Assembly (NCBI RefSeq): GCF_023509525.1
Contig: NZ_JAKNCJ010000004.1
Coordinates: 124,001 to 188,000, forward strand
DNA: 64,000 nucleotides
DNA from: Brachybacterium equifaecis
Lineage (GTDB): Bacteria; Actinomycetota; Actinomycetes; Actinomycetales; Dermabacteraceae
Reading direction: 5' to 3'
Every line of letters starts with the position of its first letter. The first letter of the stretch is position 1. This document shows positions 8,779 through 16,743 of the stretch, piece after piece. Made by a program: the position numbers and the translations under genes. Under the pieces are notes generated by a model. The model was not told where the DNA came from and did no database searches. It saw only the letters and a list, made by a program, of their open reading frames with translations.

Positions 8779-9519
8779 ATGACCAATCTCGATGCCCTCG
8801 TCCCGCCGCATGAACCCGCGGAAGACACGCTCGCGTTCGCGGGGAAGGCGGCGCTGTCGATGGTCCCCGTCCTCGGCCCGCTCGCGGCGGAGACGCTCGC
8901 GCACGCGCTTGAGAGCCGACAGGCGCAACGTCAGCACGAGTTCAACGTCGCGATCGCCCGCGCCCTCACGTCCGCGATCGAGCAGCTCGATGAGACCACC
9001 ACGATCGAGGACATCGTCGGCTCGGACGACTTCATCGCCGCGGTGACCCGCGCACAGCGCGCCGCGGCCGAGACCGCCAGCCAGCAGAAGCGACAGCGGC
9101 TCGCCGCGGCGGTCGCCAACGGCGGCAGCTGGGCACCTTTCGCCGCGACCGAGCGCGAGCAGTTCACCCGGCTGGTCGACGAGTTCGACGCTCTCCATAT
9201 CTGGCTGCTGCACTACTTCACAGACCCCGCCGGCTGGCTCCAAGCACGAGATCTCTACCAGCAGCACGCGAACATCATGATGGGCGGCATCGACGGCCCC
9301 CTCGGCTCCGCCTTCAACGTCCCTCAGAAGGTCTGGGACGGCCCGGTCAAGCAGGCTGCGGCCGATCTGGACCGCAACGGCCTGGCCTCCATCCCGCTCA
9401 CGACGACGATGAGTGCGCAGGGCATCTTCGCCCCGCGCACTTTGAACAAGGGCCAGCGCTTCCTCGCCTTCATCAACGAAACCGAGTCGATCGCCGCCGA
9501 TCCGCCGGCACAGCTCTGA
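8779..9519 (+). CDS. Hypothetical protein, possible membrane-associated helix bundle
   Basis: A 246-residue protein of unknown function. Near the N-terminus a glycine/proline-rich hydrophobic stretch (ALSMVPVLGPLAAETLAHAL) is followed by charged helices rich in Glu, Arg and Gln. The C-terminal half carries conserved-looking aromatic residues (IWLLHYFTDPAGWLQARDLY). It lies 2 bp before the next gene, so the two probably form an operon. Similar proteins with an N-terminal glycine-rich hydrophobic hairpin occur next to defence genes, and a putative defence helicase lies downstream; this link is inference. Confidence 0.7.
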   Translation: MTNLDALVPPHEPAEDTLAFAGKAALSMVPVLGPLAAETLAHALESRQAQRQHEFNVAIARALTSAIEQLDETTTIEDIVGSDDFIAAVTRAQRAAAETASQQKRQRLAAAVANGGSWAPFAATEREQFTRLVDEFDALHIWLLHYFTDPAGWLQARDLYQQHANIMMGGIDGPLGSAFNVPQKVWDGPVKQAAADLDRNGLASIPLTTTMSAQGIFAPRTLNKGQRFLAFINETESIAADPPAQL

Positions 9520-9521
9520 AC

Positions 9522-9905
9522 ATGACCGCGCAGCTACCCCCAAACGTCCAGACGATCGCCGATCGGCTCGGAGAGGCCTGGGGCGAGACCGTCGACGTCG
9601 GCCCCGGATGGTTTGAGCTCATCACGCGCCTCGACACGCAGCTCGCCCGCCTATCGCCCGGCTACGTCCTCGAGCAATGCAAGACCAAGTACGGCACGCT
9701 TCGCTACTACGCCCGCCCCGAAGACTCGGAGGACGTCGACACCCAGATGACCTTCAACGAGATCATCCGGGACGCCGAAGACGAGAGCGCCCGCATCTGC
9801 GAGGACTGCGGCGAACCCGGTCAGCAGGTCGCTCTGCACGGTTGGATCTGGACGCTCTGCGCAACGCACACACAGCACCGACTCCGGAGCGAGCCCGCCC
9901 GATGA
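9522..9905 (+). CDS. Small zinc-binding conserved protein
   Basis: The 127-residue protein has the pattern CKTKYGTLRYYA, then a helix and ARICEDCGEPGQQV, and ends LCATHTQHR. I recognise this as a conserved small protein type found in phages and bacteria in which a K-x-G-x-L-R-(Y/F)-Y motif precedes a CxxC...CxxH metal knuckle. Its function is not known to me. It starts 2 bp after the preceding gene and overlaps the next by 4 bp, so the three form one transcription unit. Confidence 0.7.
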   Translation: MTAQLPPNVQTIADRLGEAWGETVDVGPGWFELITRLDTQLARLSPGYVLEQCKTKYGTLRYYARPEDSEDVDTQMTFNEIIRDAEDESARICEDCGEPGQQVALHGWIWTLCATHTQHRLRSEPAR

Positions 9906-10069
9906 GCGACCCCACGGCACTGGACGACTACGGACTCCCGCCAGGGAGAGACTGCCCTGCCTGCGGGCAGCCGCTCGAGCCCGGACACATCGACGACAGC
10001 ATCGCCCTCGTCTGGCTCTGCCCCACCCACGGCTTCATCGAACGCACTGACGACCCATTTCGCACGTAG
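9902..10069 (+). CDS. Small zinc-ribbon protein
   Basis: A 55-residue protein starting at the ATG of an ATGA overlap with the gene before. It has CPACGQPLEPGH followed about 20 residues later by LCPTHGF, a CxxC/CxxH knuckle. Its function is unknown; it is perhaps a partner of the preceding zinc protein. Confidence 0.6.
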   Translation: MSDPTALDDYGLPPGRDCPACGQPLEPGHIDDSIALVWLCPTHGFIERTDDPFRT

Positions 10070-10383
10070 GCGGCCGAAGGCTGAGAGAGAACTCAATGCT
10101 GACCGAACCGGTAGCGATGAGTCCGCCCGGAGCGCTCTGCGGAATCCCCATGGTTACCGGACCCAGCTTCCTCGCCGTGGACACTGTGGACCCGCGCATC
10201 GTGGCCTTCACGGCGAGCTTCGTCCGGTCTGTCCCCTCCCACACAGCCACAGGGAGCTAACGTCGTCGACGTGGGCGAGGCGCGGTGAACGATGTCGTTG
10301 TGCGACAGTAGGCTCGTGACGAGCGATCAGCGTGGTGGGGCCATCTCCCGAAGGGGCTCTGGGCACCTGCGCGGAAGTAGGGA
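10070..10383. other. Intergenic stretch with one doubtful small frame
   Basis: An ATG at 10096 opens a 54-codon frame to 10260 without a good ribosome site. It resembles no family I know and could be a gene remnant. The rest is upstream DNA of the helicase gene and includes GGGAG ahead of its GTG starts. Confidence 0.35.
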
Positions 10384-13104
10384 GTGGGCGTGCCGATCGA
10401 TCTGAAGCGCTTGGGCAACCGGACCGGGGAACCGGTGACCAATCCACGGGATATCTTCGACGCGCTCCCAAACACGCCGTGGCCACGTCTGCGCCTGGAA
10501 CAGGGCGAGGTTCTGAAAGTGTGGCACGACCAGAAGCGCGCACAACGAGACGTCGTCATCAAGCAGAACACCGGCGGAGGAAAGACCGTCGTCGGATTGC
10601 TCATCGCGCAGTCCAGCCTCAACGAAGGGGTGGGGCCTGCCGTCTATCTTGCCCCTGACACGTACCTGGCCTCCCAAGTACTCAAAGAGGCCAGCGCGCT
10701 CGGTATCGCAGCGGTCGACGACTTTCAGAGCGAGGACTTCCGCGCAAGCAAAGCCATTCTGGTGACAACGCTGCAGAAGCTCGTGAACGGACGCAGCGTG
10801 TTTGGTGTCGTGGGAGGCGCCCGACCGACAGTGCCGCTGGGAGTGGTCGTCGTCGATGACGCCCACTCCGCTCTTGCGATCGCCAAGCAGCAGTTCACGG
10901 TCACCATACCTCGAGCGAAGCCGGTCTACCGCGAGCTACTCGACGTCTTCGCCGAATCGCTGAAGGAACAGAGCGCATCGGCCTGGCATGCCATCGACGG
11001 CGGCTTTGGCGGCCTTCCGCTGCGCGTTCCCTTCTGGACCTGGACAGCGCAACAGGACCGTGTCAGGGCGCTGCTGGACCCGCTGGGTCGTGACCAGGAG
11101 GAGAAGTGGATCTACTTCTCCTGGCCTCTCACGTCGCCGGTGCTGGACCTATGCACCGCAACGGTCACCAGCGATGCGATTGAGATCGCCCCGCCCTGCG
11201 CCCCGATCGAACTGATTCCGTCGTTCAGGAACGCCACACGCCGCGTGTATCTGACCGCAACCCTCTCCGATGACGGTGTGCTCGTCACCGACCTTGCAGC
11301 GGATCCCGCAGATGTGCTGACTCCGGTCACCCCTGATCGTGCTGCCGACCTTGGCGACCGGCTAATTCTCGCCCCACTGGCATTGAACCCATCGCTGGGT
11401 GAGGACGCCGTCCGGGAGATGGTGAAGGAGTTCTCAAGGGGCCAGTGGGTAGCCGGGGGCGGGGAGAACGAATCCCAACGCATCAACGTGATCGTCCTGG
11501 TTCCCTCAGACAAGCGCGCGACGGAGTGGGCGCCGTACGCCGATCACACCTACCGGGTCGGTGATCTGGATGCGGCAGTCGATCGCCTCAAGGCGGGGGA
11601 ATGGCTCGGCGTCGTGGTGCTCGTCAATAAGTACGACGGGGTCGACTTGCCGGACGACGCGTGTCGGTTGCTGGTCATTGATGGGGTGCCATTTCCGCTC
11701 AGTCCGGGCGACGCGCGGGCGGCGGCTGCGCTTGCAGGTACGGACACGTTCGCGGCCCGGCAGACCCAGCGGATCGAGCAGGGCATGGGCCGAGGTATCC
11801 GAGACGCCGAGGACCACTGCGCAGTACTGCTGCTGGGAAGCACTCTTGCGCTCTCGCTGCGATCCCCGGCGGCCCGACAGCACTACTCGCCCGCGACCCG
11901 CGCCCAGATCAACCTGAGCCTAGAGCTTGCCGGGCAGATCCAGGGCGAGGGACTCTCCGGCGTCCGCGACGCTCTGATCCTCTTCCTCAGCAGAGACTCG
12001 GAGTGGCGACGGCTCAGCCGCGCTGCAACGGCAGGAGTCGAGTACGACCGAGCCGGTCGCGTCACGGATGTCGCGATCGCGCGCCGAAAAGGATTCGACC
12101 TCGCCCGGGCAGGCCGCCCGCACGATGCGGAGCAGACTCTCACCGACGGTATCCGAGCGCTGAAACCTTACGAACGGGGGTGGTACCAAGAGGAGGCTGC
12201 GGCGTACGCGCATCGTTACGACCCCGACCGTGCTCAGACCATCCTGCAAGAAGCTCGTCTGGCGAACATCAACGTGATGATGCCGGTGACCGCCATCCCG
12301 GTTCGCGTGCTCAGACCTAGCACCGCGCAGGCCAACGCCGCCAGCGCGTACCTGACCCGAAAGTATGCCTCCGGTGTCGAGCTGGTCCTTGCATTCACGA
12401 CGATCTTGGACGCGATCGTCTATGACCGTGATCGGGTGGCCGTCGACGCCGCTGAGCAGGCATTCGAAGACCTTGGCTTCCACCTCGGATTCGAGGCGGA
12501 ACGACCCGACAAGCGCTACAACACCGGCCCCGACGGGATCTGGTCGGTGTCCGACACGACCCAGCTGCTGATCGAGCTGAAGACCGGCGTCCATCGCGAC
12601 GATGCCAGGATCATCAAGTCCGAGCTGGACCAGGCGTCCGGGCATATCAACTGGCATCGGGAGAACTACGGTGCCGACTGCACGGCCGTCTCGATTCTGG
12701 TGCACCCATCCCGGTTCTACGATCCCCTCGGTACGCCGGCGCCCAACACCGTGGTTCTGGAGCAGGCGGTGGTCGATTCGATCCGGGAGCGCGTGCTCAC
12801 ATTCGCACGAGCGATTGCCGTCGGGAACAACTGGACAAGCGTCGACGCCGTGAAACAGCACCTGATCGCGAACAACCTCGTCGGGCGCAACGCGCTCACC
12901 TACCAGGCGCCGAGCCCCGAACCCAGCGCTGCGTTCGTACTAAATCCCCATTCCGAACAGGCGAAGGCGGCGGAGCGTGCACGGCGCGAGGAGCTAGACA
13001 GAGCAGCGGAAGAAGGGAGCCCGGGAGTACAGGATGCAGGCGAGACGCCGACAGAGTCATCAGACGCACCCCGTACCAGCCGCCAGGTCGCCGACCGCGA
13101 CTGA
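10384..13104 (+). CDS. SF2 helicase with C-terminal PD-(D/E)XK-like nuclease domain
   Basis: The product is 906 residues from a GTG at 10384; GTG 10390 has better spacing to GGGAG. The Walker A motif is QNTGGGKTVVG and Walker B is VVVDDAH, with an XPD/DinG-like layout: YLTATLS (motif III region), a second RecA domain with VVLVNKYDGVDLPD, and QRIEQGMGRGIRD (motif VI). Near residue 700 a separate domain shows GPDGIW and then LLIELKTG, the Asp...ExK signature of restriction-like nucleases. The tail is low in complexity. Helicase-nuclease fusions of this type are typical of antiphage defence or DNA repair. It stands alone between an operon of small genes and a gene remnant, so it could be a single-gene defence system. 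Confidence 0.75.
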   Translation: MGVPIDLKRLGNRTGEPVTNPRDIFDALPNTPWPRLRLEQGEVLKVWHDQKRAQRDVVIKQNTGGGKTVVGLLIAQSSLNEGVGPAVYLAPDTYLASQVLKEASALGIAAVDDFQSEDFRASKAILVTTLQKLVNGRSVFGVVGGARPTVPLGVVVVDDAHSALAIAKQQFTVTIPRAKPVYRELLDVFAESLKEQSASAWHAIDGGFGGLPLRVPFWTWTAQQDRVRALLDPLGRDQEEKWIYFSWPLTSPVLDLCTATVTSDAIEIAPPCAPIELIPSFRNATRRVYLTATLSDDGVLVTDLAADPADVLTPVTPDRAADLGDRLILAPLALNPSLGEDAVREMVKEFSRGQWVAGGGENESQRINVIVLVPSDKRATEWAPYADHTYRVGDLDAAVDRLKAGEWLGVVVLVNKYDGVDLPDDACRLLVIDGVPFPLSPGDARAAAALAGTDTFAARQTQRIEQGMGRGIRDAEDHCAVLLLGSTLALSLRSPAARQHYSPATRAQINLSLELAGQIQGEGLSGVRDALILFLSRDSEWRRLSRAATAGVEYDRAGRVTDVAIARRKGFDLARAGRPHDAEQTLTDGIRALKPYERGWYQEEAAAYAHRYDPDRAQTILQEARLANINVMMPVTAIPVRVLRPSTAQANAASAYLTRKYASGVELVLAFTTILDAIVYDRDRVAVDAAEQAFEDLGFHLGFEAERPDKRYNTGPDGIWSVSDTTQLLIELKTGVHRDDARIIKSELDQASGHINWHRENYGADCTAVSILVHPSRFYDPLGTPAPNTVVLEQAVVDSIRERVLTFARAIAVGNNWTSVDAVKQHLIANNLVGRNALTYQAPSPEPSAAFVLNPHSEQAKAAERARREELDRAAEEGSPGVQDAGETPTESSDAPRTSRQVADRD

Positions 13105-13450
13105 CTCTCCTCTCAGCGTGGTCGCGGAGGCCGCTGGCTAGAACGCCAGATGCCAGTTACACCGGAAATCGGACAGACCCTCCGCCTGGTGGGGTGCGGA
13201 TCGGACACCTCGGCTACCGGGAAGGACTGGGCCGACAACACCGTCGCCATCAACAGCTCGAGCGGGGTGGTGAAGTCGAGCTCGCAGCGCTCTACGCACG
13301 GGCCGACCAGCTCGCTCCCAGGCGGATCCTCCTTGCCGATGAGGACTTCCACGGATCCTTGCGCTAGTTTGTGATCATGAGCTCAAAAACAAGGGGAGGG
13401 GTCCACCGCTCGGGGGCCGTGCCACGGGTGGGATTCCAGCGTAGCCGTGG
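13105..13450. other. Spacer containing gene debris
   Basis: Apart from the endonuclease III fragment on the minus strand, no gene is supported here. Confidence 0.4.
13230..13352 (-). pseudogene. Endonuclease III (nth) N-terminal fragment
   Basis: The minus-strand frame includes VERCELDFTTPLELLMATVL followed by SAQ, the start of endonuclease III (in intact Nth this is a CELDF/ELDF stretch, then PFELLVATVLSAQTTD). After SAQ the frame turns into unrelated residues, and neither the catalytic helix-hairpin-helix nor the Fe-S cysteines are present. It is a leftover from a rearrangement; the boundaries are approximate. Confidence 0.5.
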
Positions 13451-14608
13451 GTGGAACTCGTGAGGGTCGCGATCGCGGGCGCTGGGGTCGGCGGGCTGGC
13501 CGTCGCCGGGGGGTTGCTGCGTGCGGGGGCTGACGTGCGGGTGTTCGAGCGATCTGAGGCTGCGATGACGAGCGGCTTCGCCCTGTCCCTGTTCGAGAAC
13601 GGCTTGCGAGCCTTGGATCGTCTGGGGCTTGGCGCTGCCACCAGGGCTCTCTCGCCGGCCGCTGCGCCCCGGGTGACAAGTGGCATCCGTAACCACAAGG
13701 GGCGCTGGATCTCACGGTTCGGCCCCGACGTCACGCGGAGCACCCATCTGGTTGCCCGCGAAGCTCTGTCGGCCGTGCTGCGCGCACCTGTGGAGGATCG
13801 CGTGGAGTACGGACGTCAGGTCGTGGCGGTGGAGACTGGCCAGGTCACTCTCGCGGATGGCCACTCCGAGGGGGGCTTCGACCTGGTTGTTGTGGCAGAC
13901 GGCGCCAGGAGCCTCCTGAGAACGCGTTGGCCTCACGACCCGGGCTTGCGCTACGTCGGCGTTCACGCCTGGCGGGGACTCACCCGCGGCCCTGTCGAGG
14001 TCGGTGGGTTGGGCGAGATCTGGGGGCACGGGCGCTTGTTCGGGCTGGCGCCGTTGCCGGATGGACGCATGTACTGGTTCGCGACACTTCGAGTTTCGGA
14101 GGATTCGCCTCCAGAGGCGTCGGTCGCTGCGGTCCGGGAAGCCTTTGGACGATATGACCTGCCCGACGTCGGATCCGTGCTCGCGACCACGGATGACGAT
14201 CGGGTGGCATGTCACCCGATCACGGAGATGCGCTCTCCTTGCCCGTCCCTGGTTCAGGGGCGGGCCGTGCTGGTGGGTGATGCGGCCCATGCCATGACAC
14301 CCAACCTTGGCCAGGGCGCAAATCAGGCCCTGGAGGACGCAGCGCTCTTGGTGCACCAACTCTCGCCGGTTGCGAGGAGCGTCCGCCCTTCCCAGGAGGA
14401 GGTGGGGTTCCGACTGCAGGAGTGGGACGTTGCGAGACGATCGCGTGTCCGGGTCGTGGCAAGCCGCTCGAGCCGCATCGGCAGGGTGACCCAGATCAGC
14501 ACACCGCTGGGGTGCACCATCCGTAACACGGTGATCGGTTGGGCGCCGGACCGCCTGCTGGATGAGGCCGCCGTGAAGCTTCAGGCGTGGGACGTCGTTG
14601 ATGGGTGA
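13451..14608 (+). CDS. FAD-dependent aromatic-type monooxygenase
   Basis: A 385-residue flavoprotein of the PHBH/UbiH class. It has the N-terminal Rossmann motif IAGAGVGGLAVAGGLLRAG with the acidic end of the second strand at VFERSE. Further on are VVADGARS (the DG motif) and VLVGDAAHAMTPNLGQGANQ, the second FAD-binding motif. Such enzymes use NAD(P)H and oxygen to hydroxylate small molecules, including some antibiotics. The start is a GTG, with another GTG nine bases later. It overlaps the methyltransferase gene by about 8 bp, so the two form a tailoring or detoxification operon whose substrate is unknown. Confidence 0.88.
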   Translation: MELVRVAIAGAGVGGLAVAGGLLRAGADVRVFERSEAAMTSGFALSLFENGLRALDRLGLGAATRALSPAAAPRVTSGIRNHKGRWISRFGPDVTRSTHLVAREALSAVLRAPVEDRVEYGRQVVAVETGQVTLADGHSEGGFDLVVVADGARSLLRTRWPHDPGLRYVGVHAWRGLTRGPVEVGGLGEIWGHGRLFGLAPLPDGRMYWFATLRVSEDSPPEASVAAVREAFGRYDLPDVGSVLATTDDDRVACHPITEMRSPCPSLVQGRAVLVGDAAHAMTPNLGQGANQALEDAALLVHQLSPVARSVRPSQEEVGFRLQEWDVARRSRVRVVASRSSRIGRVTQISTPLGCTIRNTVIGWAPDRLLDEAAVKLQAWDVVDG

Positions 14609-15323
14609 AGCGCTCTCTGGGCGCCGGGCCGCCGGCCGACGACTGACCCCTACGCAGGTTCGGGACATGTTCACCCGCGTCGCGCCCCGCTACGAGATCG
14701 GCAACACAGCGATGACCTTGGGGCTGAGCCGACTATGGCGCCGGGAGATCATGCGGCGATCCAGACTTCGGCCAGGCGACGTCGTGCTGGACCTGGCCAC
14801 GGGGACCGGGCAGTTGGCACGGGATGCCTTGACTGCCGAGCCCGACAGTCGGGTGATCGGCGCCGACCTCACGCCGGCCATGCTGGAACAGGCGCGGGAA
14901 CGCTCACCAGGGCGCCCGATTGTGTGGGCGTGCATGGACGCGCACAACCTTCCCTTCCCGGACAGCTCGGTTGATGTGGTGACCCACGGATACCTGTTGC
15001 GCTATCTCGACCTGGAAGCCGGCCTGCGAGAGCAGCACCGCATCCTCGTTGACGGCGGACGACTGGTCGCCCTGGAAACGTCCCCCGGGTCGCCCACGCG
15101 CGCGGGACGAATCGCCGCACGAGTCACATCGTTCTGGCCCAGGATGGTCGGTCGGATGGTCGGCCAGCCGGGGGACTACGAGTACCTCCAGGACTCCTCA
15201 CTTGCCTTCGTCTCGCCCGACGAGGTCGTCGAGGCACTCCGGCAGGCTGGATTCAGTGAGTGCGGTTACCGTCGCTACTTGGCGGGCATGCTGACTGTCT
15301 TCTGGGCGACCAAGCGAAGCTGA
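14601..15323 (+). CDS. UbiE/MenG-like SAM-dependent methyltransferase
   Basis: About 240 residues from the ATG; a TTG one codon earlier is also possible. Class I fold: motif I VLDLATGTGQLARDA, motif II acidic IGADLTP, and MDAHNLPFPDSSVDVVTHGYLLRY, the post-motif pattern of UbiE/COQ5 enzymes. The N-terminal VRDMFTRVAPRYEIGN is also UbiE-like. It might methylate a quinone or a small molecule hydroxylated by the neighbouring monooxygenase. It is translationally coupled to that gene. Confidence 0.85.
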   Translation: MGEALSGRRAAGRRLTPTQVRDMFTRVAPRYEIGNTAMTLGLSRLWRREIMRRSRLRPGDVVLDLATGTGQLARDALTAEPDSRVIGADLTPAMLEQARERSPGRPIVWACMDAHNLPFPDSSVDVVTHGYLLRYLDLEAGLREQHRILVDGGRLVALETSPGSPTRAGRIAARVTSFWPRMVGRMVGQPGDYEYLQDSSLAFVSPDEVVEALRQAGFSECGYRRYLAGMLTVFWATKRS

Positions 15324-15340
15324 CAGCAGCACCAGTTCTC

Positions 15341-15904
15341 TCAGGTGGATGCGCTGAGGCGGCGTAGGGTGCTGATCATGTCCCACCGGAGGAGCCCGCT
15401 GAAGGGCCGGATGACCCTCCAGTAGGCGCCGAACGCCCGCCGGGCCGACCTGTCCGTGGACTCGCACAGAGTGCGAGTCTCGACGAGTGTTCTGTTCCCC
15501 TCGACGGGGTGCAGAGCCCACTCCATCCCGTACTTGAGCCAGCCAGGCTCCGTGAAGGACTGGACCTGGTCGAGCGAGTCGACCGGGGCGTGCTGCGGCA
15601 CGAGCGACCACGGCTTGCCCACCATGACCAGCAGCAGGCGATCCGGCGGGTCCTCCGAGAGAACGGCCCCGGCGCGCTCGGTGAAGGTCTCCACGAGGCG
15701 GTCGCCCAGGACGCCGGGGGCAAGCCGGCGGATTCCCAGCAACGGGCGCGTCGCACTGAGATCAGTCCAATGCATCCGCTTGAGCGCATCCCAGACCACA
15801 GCTGGAGGAGCTTCCACGATCCCGCTGTGATGTTCCGAGAACTGAAAGCCGGCCAGCACCTGGTGCAGGGGCGGTGTCGGCGCCGCAGGGGTTATTGTTT
15901 CCAT
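15341..15904 (-). CDS. SRPBCC-fold protein (polyketide cyclase/START-like)
   Basis: The product is 187 residues from the second of two close ATG codons. The pattern SGIVEAPPAVVWDALKRM, then a long beta-rich middle and a C-terminal helix starting RSARRAFGAYWRVIRPFSG, matches the SRPBCC helix-grip fold that binds hydrophobic ligands. It is transcribed away from the TetR gene 31 bp away and towards the methyltransferase, so it is probably controlled by that regulator. Confidence 0.65.
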   Translation of the reverse strand: METITPAAPTPPLHQVLAGFQFSEHHSGIVEAPPAVVWDALKRMHWTDLSATRPLLGIRRLAPGVLGDRLVETFTERAGAVLSEDPPDRLLLVMVGKPWSLVPQHAPVDSLDQVQSFTEPGWLKYGMEWALHPVEGNRTLVETRTLCESTDRSARRAFGAYWRVIRPFSGLLRWDMISTLRRLSAST

Positions 15905-15935
15905 AGTCAAAAACTAGCACGGCAGGATGGTTGGC

Positions 15936-16523
15936 ATGGCAAGACCAGCACGCTTCACCCATGACGGGATCCTCGACGAGGCCGCCGAGGTCGTGGCGCT
16001 CCGCTGGCGAGACGCGACGGTCGCCGAGGTTGCCGATCGACTCAGGACCCCCCCGAACTCCATCTACTACCGCTTCCCGTCCCGCCATGCCCTGTTCGGA
16101 TCCCTGTGGCTGCGATCGGTGCAGCGGTTCCACGTCGGCCTGCTGGAGGCACTGACCCTTCCTGACCCAGGTCGTGCCGCCGAGGAGGCAGCCGCGCACA
16201 TCCCGCGCTTCTCGAGGCAGAACCCGCTCGACGCGATCGCCATGACGCTCTACCGACAGCACGATCTCGTCGAACTCGTACCGAGCCCGCTGAGCGACGA
16301 GGTCAGGAACGTCAACGACACTGTGAGAACAGCCATGGTCGACCTCGCTCAGCGACGTTTCGGACGCACCGACACAGACACGCTGTCCCTCGTCGCCGTC
16401 GCATGCCAGGAGACCGGGTACGGCCTCGTCCACAGATACGTCCGCCATGGAATCACCATGCCCCCGTGGCTCGACGACGCGGTCCGCGCCTCATGCACGG
16501 CCATTCTCGCCCTCGGCGACTGA
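15936..16523 (+). CDS. TetR-family transcriptional regulator
   Basis: A 195-residue protein. The HTH is seen as ARPARFTHDGILDEAAEVV and then VAEVADRLRTPPNSIYYRFP. The start at 15936 is chosen over 15927 because the family begins MARP/MA. It is divergent from the SRPBCC gene, and the 31-bp gap must hold both promoters, which fits autoregulation and control of the neighbour. Confidence 0.82.
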   Translation: MARPARFTHDGILDEAAEVVALRWRDATVAEVADRLRTPPNSIYYRFPSRHALFGSLWLRSVQRFHVGLLEALTLPDPGRAAEEAAAHIPRFSRQNPLDAIAMTLYRQHDLVELVPSPLSDEVRNVNDTVRTAMVDLAQRRFGRTDTDTLSLVAVACQETGYGLVHRYVRHGITMPPWLDDAVRASCTAILALGD

Positions 16524-16743
16524 ACAACACCCAGAGACAACCGACCCTGCCCCAGCGCGCACGTTGGCGCGATGCAGGAGGCGGGCCGATCAGGAACTCG
16601 GGCCGGGTCAACGTCGACCGGTGGACACCGTTCTCGCAGCCTCGATGGAACACTGCCGGACGCCAAGGGGGTCCCATCCCACTTGGGCTGATCCTCCAAT
16701 GTTCAATCAGTTCGGGCGACGATCGTCGGCGCCTCCCTCGCCG
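16524..16743. other. Intergenic spacer
   Basis: No gene is recognised between the TetR gene and the left inverted repeat of the second IS256-family element. Confidence 0.4.

Noticed and set aside
8260..9543. 427-codon minus-strand frame read as one regulator
   Set aside because: Only the last 70-80 residues look like a regulator; the rest opposes convincing plus-strand genes.
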